Source: Sphaerotilus natans
Lineage (GTDB): Bacteria > Pseudomonadota > Gammaproteobacteria > Burkholderiales > Burkholderiaceae_C
Direction: 5' to 3'
Assembly (NCBI RefSeq): GCF_900156335.1
Contig: NZ_FTMZ01000006.1
Location: 124,001-188,000 of the forward strand
DNA length: 64,000 nucleotides
The position numbers and the translations under genes were made by a program. Positions 16,015 to 26,186 of the stretch are shown here, piece after piece (position 1 is the first letter of the stretch; every line of letters begins with the position of its first letter). The notes beneath the pieces are model-generated. The model was given only the letters and a program-made list of their open reading frames with translations. It searched no databases and was not told where the DNA came from.

Positions 16015-17970
16015 ATGAGCATCCTGAACTTCCCCGCCGGGCGCCGCATCGACCTGGCCTGCCTGGGCCGCGTCGCGGTCGATCTGTACGCGCAGCAATT
16101 CGGCAGCCGCCTGGAGGATGCACGCAGCCTCCAGATGTACCTGGGCGGCTCCTCGGGCAATGTCGCGTTCGGCGTGGCGCGCCTGGGGCTGAAGACCGCG
16201 ATGGTCTCGCGCGTCGGCAATGACCAGATGGGCAATTTCCTGCGCGAGACGCTCGAGCGCGAAGGCTGCGACACGTCGGCGCTGCAGACCGACCCCGAGC
16301 GCCTGACCGCGCTGGTGCTGCTGGGCCTGAAGGACCGCGACACCTTCCCGCTGCTGTTCGTGCGCGAGAACTGCGCCGACATGGCGGTGCGCGCCGACGA
16401 GATCCGCGAGGACTTCATCGCCGAGTGCCGCGCGCTGGCCCTGACCGGCACCCACCTCTCGACGCCGACCACCCGCGAGGCGGCGCTGACCGCGCTGGGC
16501 TACGCCAAGAAGCACGGCACGGTGCGCATCCTCGACATCGACTACCGCCCGGTGCTGTGGGGCCTGACCTCGCGCGGCGCCGGCGAGAACCGCTACGTGC
16601 CGGACGCGCGTGTCACGCAGCAGCTCCAGCAGGTGCTGGGCGAGTTCGACCTGCTCGTCGGCACCGAGGAGGAATTCCTGATTGCCGGCGGCGTGCCCGG
16701 CGACCTGATGGCCTGCCTGCGCGCGGTGCGTGCGGTCTCCGGCGCGGTGCTGGTGGTCAAGCGCGGCGCGCTGGGCTGCTGCGTCATCGAGGGCGACATT
16801 CCGGCCGAGATCGACCACGCGCCGACCTTCCGCGGCGAGCGCGTCGAGGTGCTCAACGTGCTGGGCGCCGGAGACGCCTTCCTGTCGGGCCTGCTGGCGA
16901 GCCTGCTGCGCGGCCAGGACTGGCTGGAGGCCACCCGCACCGCCAACGCCTGCGGCGCCATCGTCGTCTCGCGCCACGCCTGCTCGGCGGCGATGCCCAC
17001 GCCGGCGGAGCTGGCGCACTGGTTCTCCGGCAGCCGCAACCCCAAGGTCGATGCCGACCGCGATCTGGCGCACCTGCACCGGGTCAGCCCGGCGCGCGCC
17101 GTCTGGGACGAGCTGTGCGTGATGGCCTTCGACCACCGCAGCCAGTTCTATGACCTGGCGCGCGAGGCCGGCGCCGACGAGTCGAGGATCCCGGCGCTGA
17201 AGCAGCTGCTGGTGAAGGCGGCCGAGCAGGTGGAAGTCAGCCACCAGCTCCAGGGCCACACCGGCGTGCTGATCGACGGCGGCGACTACGGCCAGGACGC
17301 GCTGGCCGCCGCCACCGGCCGCGGCTGGTGGGTGGGCCGCCCGGTCGAGCTGCCGGGCTCGCGCCCCTTGCGCTTCGACGGCACCCGCTCGGTGGGTTCG
17401 GCGCTGATCCACTGGCCGACCGAGCAGGTGGTCAAGTGCCTGGTGCACTACCACCCGGACGACGCGGTGGACCTGCGCCTGGAGCAGGAGCAGCGCGTGC
17501 TCGAGCTCTGGGAAGCCACCCGCGAGAGCGGCAACGAGCTGCTGCTGGAGATCATCGCCCCGAAGGCGATGACGGCTGCCGGCACCGAGGACGAGGTGGT
17601 GCTGCGCGCGGTCAAGCGCTTCTACAACCTGGGCGTGCGGCCGGAATGGTGGAAGCTCGCGCCGATGAGCGTCGAGGGCTGGAGCCGCCTGGCCGCGCTG
17701 GTGGCCGAGCGCGACGGCCACTGCCGCGGTGCGGTCATCCTGGGCCTGAACCAGCCGCTGCAGTACCTGGCCGACAGCTTCGCGCAGGCCACCAACCCGA
17801 TCGTCAAGGGCTTCATGGTCGGGCGCACGCTGTGGGTCGAGGCCTCGCTGAAGTGGTTCGCCGGCCAGATCGACGATGCGGCCTTCATCGACGAGGTGGC
17901 GCGCAACTTCGCCACGCTGGTCGAGGCCTGGAAACGCCGCCACGACGGCCGCCACGCCGCCGCCGCCTGA
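16015..17970 (+). CDS. iolC: Bifunctional 5-dehydro-2-deoxygluconokinase IolC fused to DUF2090 (aldolase-like) domain
   Basis: A 651-residue fusion. Residues about 10-335 are a PfkB sugar kinase (GGSSGNVAFGVARLG near the N-terminus, catalytic base D287 in LGAGDAFLSG) that phosphorylates 5-dehydro-2-deoxygluconate in myo-inositol breakdown. Residues about 350-645 are a DUF2090 domain, a TIM-barrel thought to act as the DKGP aldolase in bacteria lacking iolJ (markers CVMAFDHRSQFYDLA and KLAPMSVEGW). The fusion would therefore cover two consecutive steps. It is the first gene of the plus-strand iol operon. The start ATG has only a weak ribosome-binding site. Confidence 0.94.
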   Translation: MSILNFPAGRRIDLACLGRVAVDLYAQQFGSRLEDARSLQMYLGGSSGNVAFGVARLGLKTAMVSRVGNDQMGNFLRETLEREGCDTSALQTDPERLTALVLLGLKDRDTFPLLFVRENCADMAVRADEIREDFIAECRALALTGTHLSTPTTREAALTALGYAKKHGTVRILDIDYRPVLWGLTSRGAGENRYVPDARVTQQLQQVLGEFDLLVGTEEEFLIAGGVPGDLMACLRAVRAVSGAVLVVKRGALGCCVIEGDIPAEIDHAPTFRGERVEVLNVLGAGDAFLSGLLASLLRGQDWLEATRTANACGAIVVSRHACSAAMPTPAELAHWFSGSRNPKVDADRDLAHLHRVSPARAVWDELCVMAFDHRSQFYDLAREAGADESRIPALKQLLVKAAEQVEVSHQLQGHTGVLIDGGDYGQDALAAATGRGWWVGRPVELPGSRPLRFDGTRSVGSALIHWPTEQVVKCLVHYHPDDAVDLRLEQEQRVLELWEATRESGNELLLEIIAPKAMTAAGTEDEVVLRAVKRFYNLGVRPEWWKLAPMSVEGWSRLAALVAERDGHCRGAVILGLNQPLQYLADSFAQATNPIVKGFMVGRTLWVEASLKWFAGQIDDAAFIDEVARNFATLVEAWKRRHDGRHAAAA

Positions 17971-18005
17971 ACGCTTTTGTTCCCCAGAATTCCCGAGCGA
18001 GATCG

Positions 18006-19898
18006 ATGATGGACAGGAAGACCGTGAGACTGACCGTGGCCCAGGCGCTGGTGCGCTATCTGGCCGCGCTGAAGGCGGAAGTCACCCAGCCCGACGGCCG
18101 CACCGAGGTGCTGCCCTACTGCGGCGGCGTGTTCTCGATCTTCGGCCACGGCAACGTGGCCGGCCTGGGCGAGGCGCTGCAGGCCGAGAAGGCGGTGCTG
18201 CCGACCTTCCGCGCCCACAACGAGCAGGGCATGGCCAACGCGGCCATCGCCTACGCCAAGACGAACTTCCGCCAGCGCATCATGGCGGTGACCTCCAGCA
18301 TCGGGCCGGGCGCGACCAACATGGTCACCTCGGCCGCGCTGGCGCATGTCGCCCGCCTGCCGGTGCTGCTGCTGCCCGGCGACGTCTTCGTCAGCCGCCT
18401 GCCCGACCCGGTGCTGCAGCAGGTCGAGAGCTTCGAGCAGGGCGACCTCAGCGCCAACGACTGCTTCCGCCCGGTGACGCGCTACTTCGACCGCATCACC
18501 ACGCCCGAGCAGCTGCTGGTGGCGCTGCCGCGGGCGATTGCAGTGATGACCGATCCCGCCCAGTGCGGCCCGGTCTGCCTGGCGCTGCCGCAGGACGTGC
18601 AGACCTTCGCCCACGACTGGCCGGAGGACTTCTTCCAGCCCGAGGTGATCCGCTTCCGCCGCCCGCCGGCCGAGGCGCGCGAGCTGACTGCAGCCGCCGA
18701 GCTGCTGAAGTCGGCCAGGAAGCCGCTGATCGTCGCCGGGGGCGGCGTGCTCTACAGCCAGGCCTGGGACGCGCTGCGCGACTTCGCCGAGGCCCACGGC
18801 ATCCCGGTGGCCGAGTCGCAGGCCGGCAAGGGCAGCCTGGCCTGGAACCATCCGCTCAACCTGGGCTCGATCGGCGTGACCGGCTCGCCGGCGGCCAACC
18901 GCCTGGCCGAGGACTGCGATCTCGTCTTCGCCGTCGGCACGCGGCTGCAGGACTTCACCACCGGCTCGCATGCGCTCTACGCCCACGCGAAGCTGCTGAG
19001 CCTGAACGTGCAGCCCTTCGACGCCGGCAAGAAGCGCGGCCGCATGCTGGTGGCCGACGCCCGTGACGGCCTGGCCCAGCTCGGCGCCGCGCTGGGCGCC
19101 TGGACGGCCGACGCCGCCTGGACCGCGCAGGCGCGCGACCTGGCCGCCGGCTGGGTGGCGCGCGTCGCCGAGCTGACGCTCAACACGCCCGCCGCCGGCA
19201 CCCTGCCCTATGACGCCGAGGTGATCGGCGCGGTGCGCGAGTCGGCCGCCGACATCGGCCTCGATTCGGGCGCCAGCGACATTGTCGTCTGCGCTGCCGG
19301 CACGCTGCCCGCCGAGCTGCACAAGCTCTGGCGCTCGGGCGTGCCCGGCAACTACCACATGGACTACGCCTACTCGTGCATGGGCTACGAGGTCGCCGGC
19401 GGCCTGGGCGCGAAGATGGCCCGCCCCGAGCGCGAGGTGATCGTCATGGTGGGCGACGGCTCCTACATGATGCTCAACAACGAGCTGGCCACCTCGGTCA
19501 TGCTCGGGCGCAAGATCATCGTCGTGCTGCTGGACAACCGCGGCTACGGCTGCATCGAGCGGCTGCAGGTCAAGTCGGGCGGCGCGAGCTTCAACAACAT
19601 GCTCGACGACTGCATCCCCGAGGGCGGCGTGCCCTCGGCGATCGACTTCGCGATGAACGGCCGCTCGCTGGGCGCCGAGTCCGTGCACGTGCGCGACGTC
19701 GCCGAGCTGCGCCGCGAGATGGCGCGCGCGCGCCGCGCCACCCGCAGCCAGGTGCTGGTGATCGACACCACGCACCACCGCACCACCGGCGACGGCGGCG
19801 CCTGGTGGGAGGTCGCCATCCCGCAGGTCTCGCAGCGCCCCGAGGTCGAGGCCGCGCACGCGCGCTACCTCGACGCCAAGAAGAAGCAGTTCAACTGA
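18006..19898 (+). CDS. iolD: 3D-(3,5/4)-trihydroxycyclohexane-1,2-dione hydrolase IolD
   Basis: A 630-residue thiamine-diphosphate enzyme that opens the ring of the inositol catabolite THcHDO to 5-deoxyglucuronate. The ThDP glutamate lies in RAHNEQGMANAA near the N-terminus and the Mg/ThDP motif is VMVGDGSYMMLNNE near the C-terminus. Length and motifs match IolD of the acetolactate-synthase superfamily. ATG 18006 and ATG 18009 are consecutive, so either may be used. It follows iolC by 35 bp and precedes iolE by 82 bp. Confidence 0.95.
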   Translation: MMDRKTVRLTVAQALVRYLAALKAEVTQPDGRTEVLPYCGGVFSIFGHGNVAGLGEALQAEKAVLPTFRAHNEQGMANAAIAYAKTNFRQRIMAVTSSIGPGATNMVTSAALAHVARLPVLLLPGDVFVSRLPDPVLQQVESFEQGDLSANDCFRPVTRYFDRITTPEQLLVALPRAIAVMTDPAQCGPVCLALPQDVQTFAHDWPEDFFQPEVIRFRRPPAEARELTAAAELLKSARKPLIVAGGGVLYSQAWDALRDFAEAHGIPVAESQAGKGSLAWNHPLNLGSIGVTGSPAANRLAEDCDLVFAVGTRLQDFTTGSHALYAHAKLLSLNVQPFDAGKKRGRMLVADARDGLAQLGAALGAWTADAAWTAQARDLAAGWVARVAELTLNTPAAGTLPYDAEVIGAVRESAADIGLDSGASDIVVCAAGTLPAELHKLWRSGVPGNYHMDYAYSCMGYEVAGGLGAKMARPEREVIVMVGDGSYMMLNNELATSVMLGRKIIVVLLDNRGYGCIERLQVKSGGASFNNMLDDCIPEGGVPSAIDFAMNGRSLGAESVHVRDVAELRREMARARRATRSQVLVIDTTHHRTTGDGGAWWEVAIPQVSQRPEVEAAHARYLDAKKKQFN

Positions 19899-19980
19899 AA
19901 CTGAACCACCGAGCTGCCCGCCCGAAGATTTCCGACCCCTCGCAGACCGCATTCACTGCTTTTCGATTAGGAACCCCACC

Positions 19981-20919
19981 ATGTCCTGGAACGTCCGCAT
20001 CGGCATCAATCCCCTGTCCTGGATGAACGACGACCTGCCCTCGCTGGGCGGCGAGACCCCGCTGGAGACGGCGCTCTCCGAAGGCCGCGAGATCGGCTAC
20101 GCCGGCTTCGAGCTGGGCAACAAGTTCCCCAAGGACGGCCCCGGCCTGAAGGCCAAGCTCGACGAGTTCGGCCTGGTCTGCGTCTCGGGCTGGTATTCCG
20201 GCTTCCTGGCCGAGGTGCCCGCCGGCCAGACCGACGCGCAGGCCGTCGCCGCCGAGATCGAGCGCGCCCAGGCCCACCTGCGCAAGCTGCAGTACAACGG
20301 CGTCAAGGTGGTCGTCTACGGCGAGTGCGCCGGCACCATCCAGGGCCAGATCGACACCCCGGTGGCCAAGCGCCCGAAGTTCAAGGACGAGGCCGCCTGG
20401 GCCGGCTACGCCGCACGCCTGAACGCCTTCGGCCAGCACCTGATCGAGACCTACGGCATCAAGCTGGCCTATCACCACCACATGGGCGCCTATGTCGAGA
20501 GCCCGGCCGACGTGGACAAGCTGATGGCCCTGACCGATCCGGCCAAGGTCTTCCTGCTGTTCGACACCGGCCACGCCTACTTCGGCGGCGCCGCCGACCC
20601 GGTCACGGTGCTGAAGAAGCATGTCGGCCGCGTGGTGCACGTGCACTGCAAGGACGTGCGCGCCCAGGTCATCGCCAAGGCGCGCAACGAGAGCTGGAGC
20701 TTCCTCAACGGCGTCATCAACGGCACCTTCACCGTGCCGGGCGATGGCGTGATCGACTACGACGCCGTGCTCTCGACGCTGCACGATGCCGGCTACGAAG
20801 GCTGGCTGGTGGTCGAGGCCGAGCAGGATCCGGCCGTGGCCCCGAGCTACGAGTACGCCAAGAAGGGCTACGACACGCTGCGCGCCATCGTCGATCGCAT
20901 CGACGCCACCGCGGTCTGA
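19981..20919 (+). CDS. iolE: myo-inosose-2 dehydratase IolE
   Basis: A 312-residue TIM-barrel protein of the xylose-isomerase-like family that dehydrates 2-keto-myo-inositol to THcHDO, the IolD substrate. Characteristic stretches are GINPLSWMNDDLPSLGG, GYAGFELGNKFP, KLAYHHHMGAYVES and FLLFDTGHAYFGG, which supply the His/Asp/Glu metal ligands. The length is normal. The upstream dehydrogenase step (iolG) has no gene in this window. Confidence 0.95.
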   Translation: MSWNVRIGINPLSWMNDDLPSLGGETPLETALSEGREIGYAGFELGNKFPKDGPGLKAKLDEFGLVCVSGWYSGFLAEVPAGQTDAQAVAAEIERAQAHLRKLQYNGVKVVVYGECAGTIQGQIDTPVAKRPKFKDEAAWAGYAARLNAFGQHLIETYGIKLAYHHHMGAYVESPADVDKLMALTDPAKVFLLFDTGHAYFGGAADPVTVLKKHVGRVVHVHCKDVRAQVIAKARNESWSFLNGVINGTFTVPGDGVIDYDAVLSTLHDAGYEGWLVVEAEQDPAVAPSYEYAKKGYDTLRAIVDRIDATAV

Positions 20920-20939
20920 CCCCGCCCGCAGGAGCCGAC

Positions 20940-21755
20940 ATGCCCCAGTCTCCCCTGCTGGTCAAGGCCGCCGACGGCCGCCAGATCTGCGACATCACGC
21001 CCGAGCGCGCCGGCTGGACGCACGTGGGCTTTCGCGCGCTGCGCCTGCAGGCCGGCGAGCACGAGTCGCTCGACACCGGTGCGCGCGAGCTCTGCCTGGT
21101 CGTGCTGACCGGCACCGTCGACGTGCAGGTCGGTGGCGCGACGCACGCGGGCCTGGGCTCGCGCGAGAGCGTCTTCGAGGAGAAGTCGCCTGACGCGCTC
21201 TACGTGCCCGGCGGCGAGGCGGTCGTCATCACCGCGCGCGGCGCGGCGGAGGTGGCGCTGTGCACCGCCCCGTACGAGGGCGGCAAGTCGGTGCGCCGCA
21301 TCGACGGCAGCACCATGCGCCGCAGCGTGCGCGGCCAGGGCAGCAACACCCGCTACGTCTGCGACGTGCTGATGGCCGACGACCCGACCGCCGATCACCT
21401 GCTGGTGACCGAGGTCATCACGCCGGGCGGCCATTCGAGCAGCTACCCCCCGCACAAGCACGACCGCGACGTGCCGCCGGAGGAGACACTGCTGGAGGAG
21501 ACCTACTACCACCGCCTCAACCCGCCGCAGGGCTTCGCCTTCCAGCGCGTCTACACCGACGACCGCAGCCTCGACGAGGCCTGCGTGGTCGAGGACCACG
21601 ACGTGGTGATGGTGCCGCGCGGCTACCACCCCTGCGTGGCGCCGCACGGCTACGACCTGTACTACCTCAACGTGATGGCCGGTCCCGGTCGCGCCTGGCA
21701 TTTCAAGAATGACCCGGCGCACGAGTGGATGCTGCAGACCCCGCCCAAGGCCTGA
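20940..21755 (+). CDS. iolB: 5-deoxy-glucuronate isomerase IolB
   Basis: A 271-residue bicupin isomerase converting 5-deoxyglucuronate to 5-dehydro-2-deoxygluconate, the IolC substrate. The second cupin carries GGHSSSYPPHKHDRD and EETYYHRLNPPQGFAFQRVY, typical metal-binding IolB motifs, and the late VPRGYHPCVAPHGYDLYYLN. The ATG at 20940 follows iolE by 20 bp with AGGAG as ribosome-binding site. It is the last gene of the iol operon; its stop is 11 bp from that of a convergent MCP gene. Confidence 0.95.
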   Translation: MPQSPLLVKAADGRQICDITPERAGWTHVGFRALRLQAGEHESLDTGARELCLVVLTGTVDVQVGGATHAGLGSRESVFEEKSPDALYVPGGEAVVITARGAAEVALCTAPYEGGKSVRRIDGSTMRRSVRGQGSNTRYVCDVLMADDPTADHLLVTEVITPGGHSSSYPPHKHDRDVPPEETLLEETYYHRLNPPQGFAFQRVYTDDRSLDEACVVEDHDVVMVPRGYHPCVAPHGYDLYYLNVMAGPGRAWHFKNDPAHEWMLQTPPKA

Positions 21756-21766
21756 TCCGAGCGGTC

Positions 21767-23362
21767 TCAGGCCGCCTCGGCCTGCAGCCGGAAGTCGCCG
21801 ACCAGCTCGCCGAGCCGGTCGGCCTGCTCGGTCAGGGCGCTGACCGCAGCGGCGGTCTGCTCGGCCATCGCCGCGTTCTGCTGCGCCACCGCGTCGAGCT
21901 GCTGCAGCGCCCCGCGCGTCTGCTCCAGCCCGCCCATCTGGCCGCTGGCCTGCTGCGAGATGGTCGTGATCAGGCCGAAGACCTGCTCGATCGAGCACAT
22001 CAGCGCCTGCGTGCTGTCGCCGGCCAGGCGCACCTGCTGCGAGCCGGCGGCCACCTTGTCGAGCGAATCGCCGATCAGCGACTTGATCTCGCGCGCGGCC
22101 TGGGTGCTGCGCTGCGCCAGGCTGCGCACCTCGCCGGCCACCACCGCGAAGCCGCGGCCCTGCTCGCCGGCCCGGGCCGCTTCCACCGCGGCATTTAGCG
22201 CCAGGATGTTGGTCTGGAAGGCGATGCCGTCGATGATGCCGATGATGTCGGAGATCTTGCGCGCGGCCGTCTCGACCTCGCCCATCGTCGACACCGCCTG
22301 CGAGACGGTGCGCCCGCCATGGGTCGCCACCTCGCTGGCCGAGCGCGCCAGCTCGTCGGCCTGGCGGGCCGAGCCACCGGTCTCGGTGACCGAGCCGCTC
22401 AGCGTGTCGAGCGTGCCCAGCGTCACCTGCAGCGTCGCTGCGGCCTGCTCGGCGCGCTGGCTCAGGTCCTGGCTGCCGCTGGCGAGCTCGCCGCCGGCCA
22501 GGCTGATCGATGCCGCGGCCTCGTGCACGCCGCTGACCATGCGGTTCATCTGCTGGCGCAGATCCTCGAGTGCCTGCAGCACCTCGCCGATCTCGTCGGC
22601 GCGGCCCGGCGGGATCGGCCGCGACAGGTCGTGCGAGGCCATCTGCGCGGCGGCATCGACCGCCTGGCGCAGGCCGCGGCTGATGTCGCGCGTCAGCCAG
22701 GTGCCCAGTCCGGCCGCCACCAGCAGCGCAAGCACCGCACCGCCGAGCAGCACCTGGCGGGCCTGCGTGGCCACCGGTGCGGCCGCCTCGGCCACCTGGC
22801 GCTGCGCGGCATCATCCCAGTCGCTGAGCGTGCGCAGCGCCTGCGTCCAGGCGACCAGTTTCTCTTCCTGCTTTTCCTGCTCGTAGCTCATCGCGACCCG
22901 GATGCCGAAGGCCACCGCCGCCTCGCCGCGGCTGGCGTACTCCTTGCGCGCCTGCGCGATGATGATCACGGCCTGGTCCTGGGCGGCGCGCGCCGCGTCC
23001 AGCAGCTTGCGCCCTTGCGGATCGTTCACGGTCGTGCGCGCCTGGTCGAAGGCCGCAGTGCAGGTCTTCACCTGTCCTTCGAGATTGCGGTAGAGCGCCT
23101 CGATCGAGGTGGGGTCCGCGGCGGCGAAGCTGCGCAGCGTCGAGCCGTAGGCCTGGGCGCAGCGCTCGAGGTCGCGCACCATGCGGCTGCGCTCGGCTTC
23201 GGCGCCGGCCAGACGCACCAGCGTGCGATCAAGCATCTCGATGCGCTGCAGCGCCAGGCCGCTCAGGGCCAGCAACAGCAGCAGCATCGCGGCAAAACCC
23301 AGGGCCAGCCGGTGGGACAGACGCAGGCCGGAGGGGGGCGGGCGATGAGGATGGAAGGTCAT
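21767..23362 (-). CDS. Transmembrane methyl-accepting chemotaxis protein
   Basis: A 531-residue classical receptor. A first membrane segment lies at about 18-40 ([20 protein letters not shown]). A periplasmic four-helix-bundle domain spans about 45-190. A second membrane segment lies near 203-223 ([20 protein letters not shown]), followed by HAMP and a full MCP signalling domain with tip [20 protein letters not shown]. No C-terminal CheR-binding pentapeptide is present (it ends FRLQAEAA). ATG 23362 was chosen because the 27 codons before it are arginine- and proline-rich and do not resemble a signal anchor. Convergent to iolB, but a sensory link to inositol is not shown. Confidence 0.93.
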   Translation of the reverse strand: MTFHPHRPPPSGLRLSHRLALGFAAMLLLLLALSGLALQRIEMLDRTLVRLAGAEAERSRMVRDLERCAQAYGSTLRSFAAADPTSIEALYRNLEGQVKTCTAAFDQARTTVNDPQGRKLLDAARAAQDQAVIIIAQARKEYASRGEAAVAFGIRVAMSYEQEKQEEKLVAWTQALRTLSDWDDAAQRQVAEAAAPVATQARQVLLGGAVLALLVAAGLGTWLTRDISRGLRQAVDAAAQMASHDLSRPIPPGRADEIGEVLQALEDLRQQMNRMVSGVHEAAASISLAGGELASGSQDLSQRAEQAAATLQVTLGTLDTLSGSVTETGGSARQADELARSASEVATHGGRTVSQAVSTMGEVETAARKISDIIGIIDGIAFQTNILALNAAVEAARAGEQGRGFAVVAGEVRSLAQRSTQAAREIKSLIGDSLDKVAAGSQQVRLAGDSTQALMCSIEQVFGLITTISQQASGQMGGLEQTRGALQQLDAVAQQNAAMAEQTAAAVSALTEQADRLGELVGDFRLQAEAA

Positions 23363-23627
23363 GGCATGGAGCAGTCCGACCGACGCCGGCTGCGAAGCGG
23401 CAGAGTGTCTGATTGGACCGAATGACGGTTTTTTGCATCTCATGAAATCACTTGCGGAAACCGCGCATTCCCATGCCGGTTCGGCACGAAGCGGAAATTT
23501 CCGATCAAAAAGTGAGAAAAATGACGTGGCGTTGACAGCGCGCTGGCAGGCCGTGCTTTCTCCGGCAAAATAGTTGGTACCAATCTGTTTTGCTGCCTGG
23601 ATCGCTGTTTCCCCGGGCTTGTCCCGG

Positions 23628-26186
23628 ATGATGCGCCGTCTGCCCAGCCTTTTCTTTCACGCGCTTGCCACCTCGCTCCTCTGGCTGCTCGGGGGCCTGA
23701 TGGCGTCAGTGCCTGCGCTGGCGTCCACCCCGGTCGATCTTTCGTCCTGGCCGGACCACAGCCTCGATCTGACCGAGTCGATGCAGGTGCTGCAGCAGCC
23801 GGCTGCAGCGGTTTCGGCAGATGCCGCCGTGCTGGGTCAGCCCGGGTGGCGTCCTGCCACGCTGGCGCAGCGTGACGGGCTCTGGAAGAACGCCACCGTC
23901 TGGCTGACCGGCCTGCTCACGAATGCGTCGGCGCAGCCTCAGCACCGGCTGATCGTGATGCGAGGCTGGCGCATCGCGGATCTGCAGATGCAGGTGCTCG
24001 ATCCGGCCTCCGGCCAGATCCTGCAACAGCAGAAGGGGGGGCTGGAGCGGCCTCAGCCTTTGGCCGCGTTCGCCGGAACCGATCTGGTGCTGCCACTGAC
24101 GCTGGCTCCCGGCGAGACGGTGCGCCTGCTTCTGCGGCTTCAGGACCGCAATGTGCCCCCGACGGTCGTGAAGGCGTGGCCGGAGTCCCTCTACAGGCAG
24201 CACGAGGCCAGCTCGATGCTGCTCGAGACGGTCACGGTCACCGCGGCGGCAGTCCTGGGCCTGCTGATGCTGTCGACGAGACGGTCTCGCTTCTGCCTGC
24301 TGGGCGGCTGGGTGCTGGCGGTGGCTGTCTTCGACGCGGCGTTCCGGGGGCAGCTCTGGGCTCATCTGCTGCGTGACCACCGTGACTGGCTGCTTCCGCT
24401 GATCGCCTTGTCGGGGGCGCTGACCAGCCTGCTGTTCTCCCTGGCCTCGCTGCGGCTGCTGAGGCTGTGCCACCGCGAAGGCTGGAGCGGTGCGCTGCTG
24501 CTGACCGGCATGCTGGCGGTGCTGTGCGCGCTGGCCGTGCCGATGGTCGACAACTATGCCCAGCCGCTCCGGGCCGTCAACCTGCTGGTGATGCTCGGCG
24601 TGCTGCTCTGGCCGCTGGCGATCTGGCGTCGTCCGCTCGTGCGGCCCGAGCTGCGTGCCATCCAGATCAGCCTGACGCTGTGCTTCGTCGGCATGCAGAG
24701 CTACCTGCTGCTGATGCACAGCCACAGCTGGCTGCCCGTCACACCGGACCTGCTCAAGACCCTGGCCTGGATCGATTACATGGCGATGCTCTGTGCACTG
24801 CACATCTGTGCCGTCAGCTGGCAGGTCGACCGCCGTCGCCGCCATCTGGAGCTCGAGTTCCTGGCCCTGAACGATGCGCTGACCGGCCTGCCCAACCGGG
24901 TGCAGGGCATCGAGCAGCTGCAGCAGGCCCTGCGCTCGGCCGAGGCGAGCCGATCCGGATCGGGTGTGGGCGTGCTCTGCATGGACCTCGATGGCTTCAA
25001 GCAGATCAACGACACCTACGGTCATGCCCTGGGCGATCAGCTGCTGTGCGCGGTGGCCCGGCGGCTCGCGGACCAGGTCGGGCACCGGGGCATGGTGTGC
25101 CGGCTCTCCGGTGACGAGTTCATGGTGGTGATCACGCAGGCGGGTCCGGCGGGCGAGCACGCGCTGCATCTGGCCGCCCAGCTGGCCCGGCATGTCGAGC
25201 AGCCCTTCGACCTGGACGGGCGGGTCATTCCTGCGGCCATGTCGATCGGGGTGGCCTGCTCGCCGCAGCACGGTCGCCGCGCCGAGCTGCTGATGCGCCA
25301 TGCCGACGCCGCGCTCTATGAAGCCAAGCGTGCCGGTCGGCGCCAGCCCTGCCTGTTCTCTCCGCCGATGCTGGCGCGCCTGACCGAGCACGAGCGCATT
25401 CGCTCCGCCCTGCATCAGGCGCTCCAGGCGCTGCCGGGCGGGTTCTCTCTGCTGTACCAGCCTCAGCGCTGCCTGGCCGGTGGTCGGATCGTGGCGGTGG
25501 AGGCGCTGCTGCGCTGGCGCCCGAGCGCCGAGGCGTCGGAGATCGGTCCGGACCGATTCATCCCGGTGGCCGAGGAAAGCGGCCTGATCGGGCCCTTGGG
25601 GGAGTGGGTGCTCAACGAAGCCTGTCGTCAGGCGCTGTCCTGGCCGGATCTGGTGATGTCGGTCAATGTGTCCTCGGTCCAGTTCAGGATGGCGGACTTT
25701 CCTCAGCAGGTTCGCCGCACCCTGGCCCGCAGTGGCCTGCCGGCCCAGCGCCTGGAGCTGGAGCTGACCGAGTCGGTGCTGATCGGCCACGAGGACGAGG
25801 CCCCGCGCTGGCTGACCGAGCTGCGCGCCATGGGCGTGCGCCTGGCGATCGACGACTTCGGCACAGGCTACTCCAGCCTGTCCTACCTGCACCGCTTTCC
25901 GGTGCATCGGCTGAAGATCGACCGCAGCTTCATGCGGCAGATGGAGTCGGTCGATCCTGTGGGCGAGGCTGCGCTGGTGGCCTCCATCCTGCAGATCGCC
26001 CGCCAGCTCGGGCTGGAGACGGTGGCCGAGGGGGTGGAGTCGCCCGCCACGCTGGCGCGGCTGACCCTGATGGGCTGCGATGCGGTGCAGGGCCATGCGA
26101 TCGCACGGCCGATGCCCGCCGAGGCGATGGGCCGCTGGCTCGAGGCGCAGTCGGCCCGGCCACTGGTGGCTGACGCGAGCGCCTGA
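23628..26186 (+). CDS. Membrane 7TM-type diguanylate cyclase/phosphodiesterase (GGDEF-EAL)
   Basis: About 852 residues. A signal peptide leads to an extracytoplasmic 7TMR-DISMED2-like domain (about 30-185), then roughly seven membrane helices (about 200-395), a GGDEF domain (about 413-580) and an EAL domain (about 600-845). The GGDEF signature reads SGDEF, a variant often still active. [14 protein letters not shown] is intact. The EAL domain keeps EALLRW and [12 protein letters not shown], so c-di-GMP hydrolysis is plausible. ATG 23628 or 23631 is favoured over an upstream TTG at 23574. The last 257 bp overlap a convergent nuclease gene. Confidence 0.93.
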   Translation: MMRRLPSLFFHALATSLLWLLGGLMASVPALASTPVDLSSWPDHSLDLTESMQVLQQPAAAVSADAAVLGQPGWRPATLAQRDGLWKNATVWLTGLLTNASAQPQHRLIVMRGWRIADLQMQVLDPASGQILQQQKGGLERPQPLAAFAGTDLVLPLTLAPGETVRLLLRLQDRNVPPTVVKAWPESLYRQHEASSMLLETVTVTAAAVLGLLMLSTRRSRFCLLGGWVLAVAVFDAAFRGQLWAHLLRDHRDWLLPLIALSGALTSLLFSLASLRLLRLCHREGWSGALLLTGMLAVLCALAVPMVDNYAQPLRAVNLLVMLGVLLWPLAIWRRPLVRPELRAIQISLTLCFVGMQSYLLLMHSHSWLPVTPDLLKTLAWIDYMAMLCALHICAVSWQVDRRRRHLELEFLALNDALTGLPNRVQGIEQLQQALRSAEASRSGSGVGVLCMDLDGFKQINDTYGHALGDQLLCAVARRLADQVGHRGMVCRLSGDEFMVVITQAGPAGEHALHLAAQLARHVEQPFDLDGRVIPAAMSIGVACSPQHGRRAELLMRHADAALYEAKRAGRRQPCLFSPPMLARLTEHERIRSALHQALQALPGGFSLLYQPQRCLAGGRIVAVEALLRWRPSAEASEIGPDRFIPVAEESGLIGPLGEWVLNEACRQALSWPDLVMSVNVSSVQFRMADFPQQVRRTLARSGLPAQRLELELTESVLIGHEDEAPRWLTELRAMGVRLAIDDFGTGYSSLSYLHRFPVHRLKIDRSFMRQMESVDPVGEAALVASILQIARQLGLETVAEGVESPATLARLTLMGCDAVQGHAIARPMPAEAMGRWLEAQSARPLVADASA

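Noticed and set aside
23423-23437. ACCG/CGGT hairpin followed by a T-run upstream of the GGDEF-EAL gene
   Set aside because: The stem has four base pairs and it lies in a divergent promoter gap where a terminator has no clear purpose.
23492-23503. CGGAAATTTCCG palindrome between the MCP and GGDEF-EAL genes
   Set aside because: It is a perfect 12-bp palindrome but I recognise no regulator motif and saw no second copy nearby; it was not listed as an operator.
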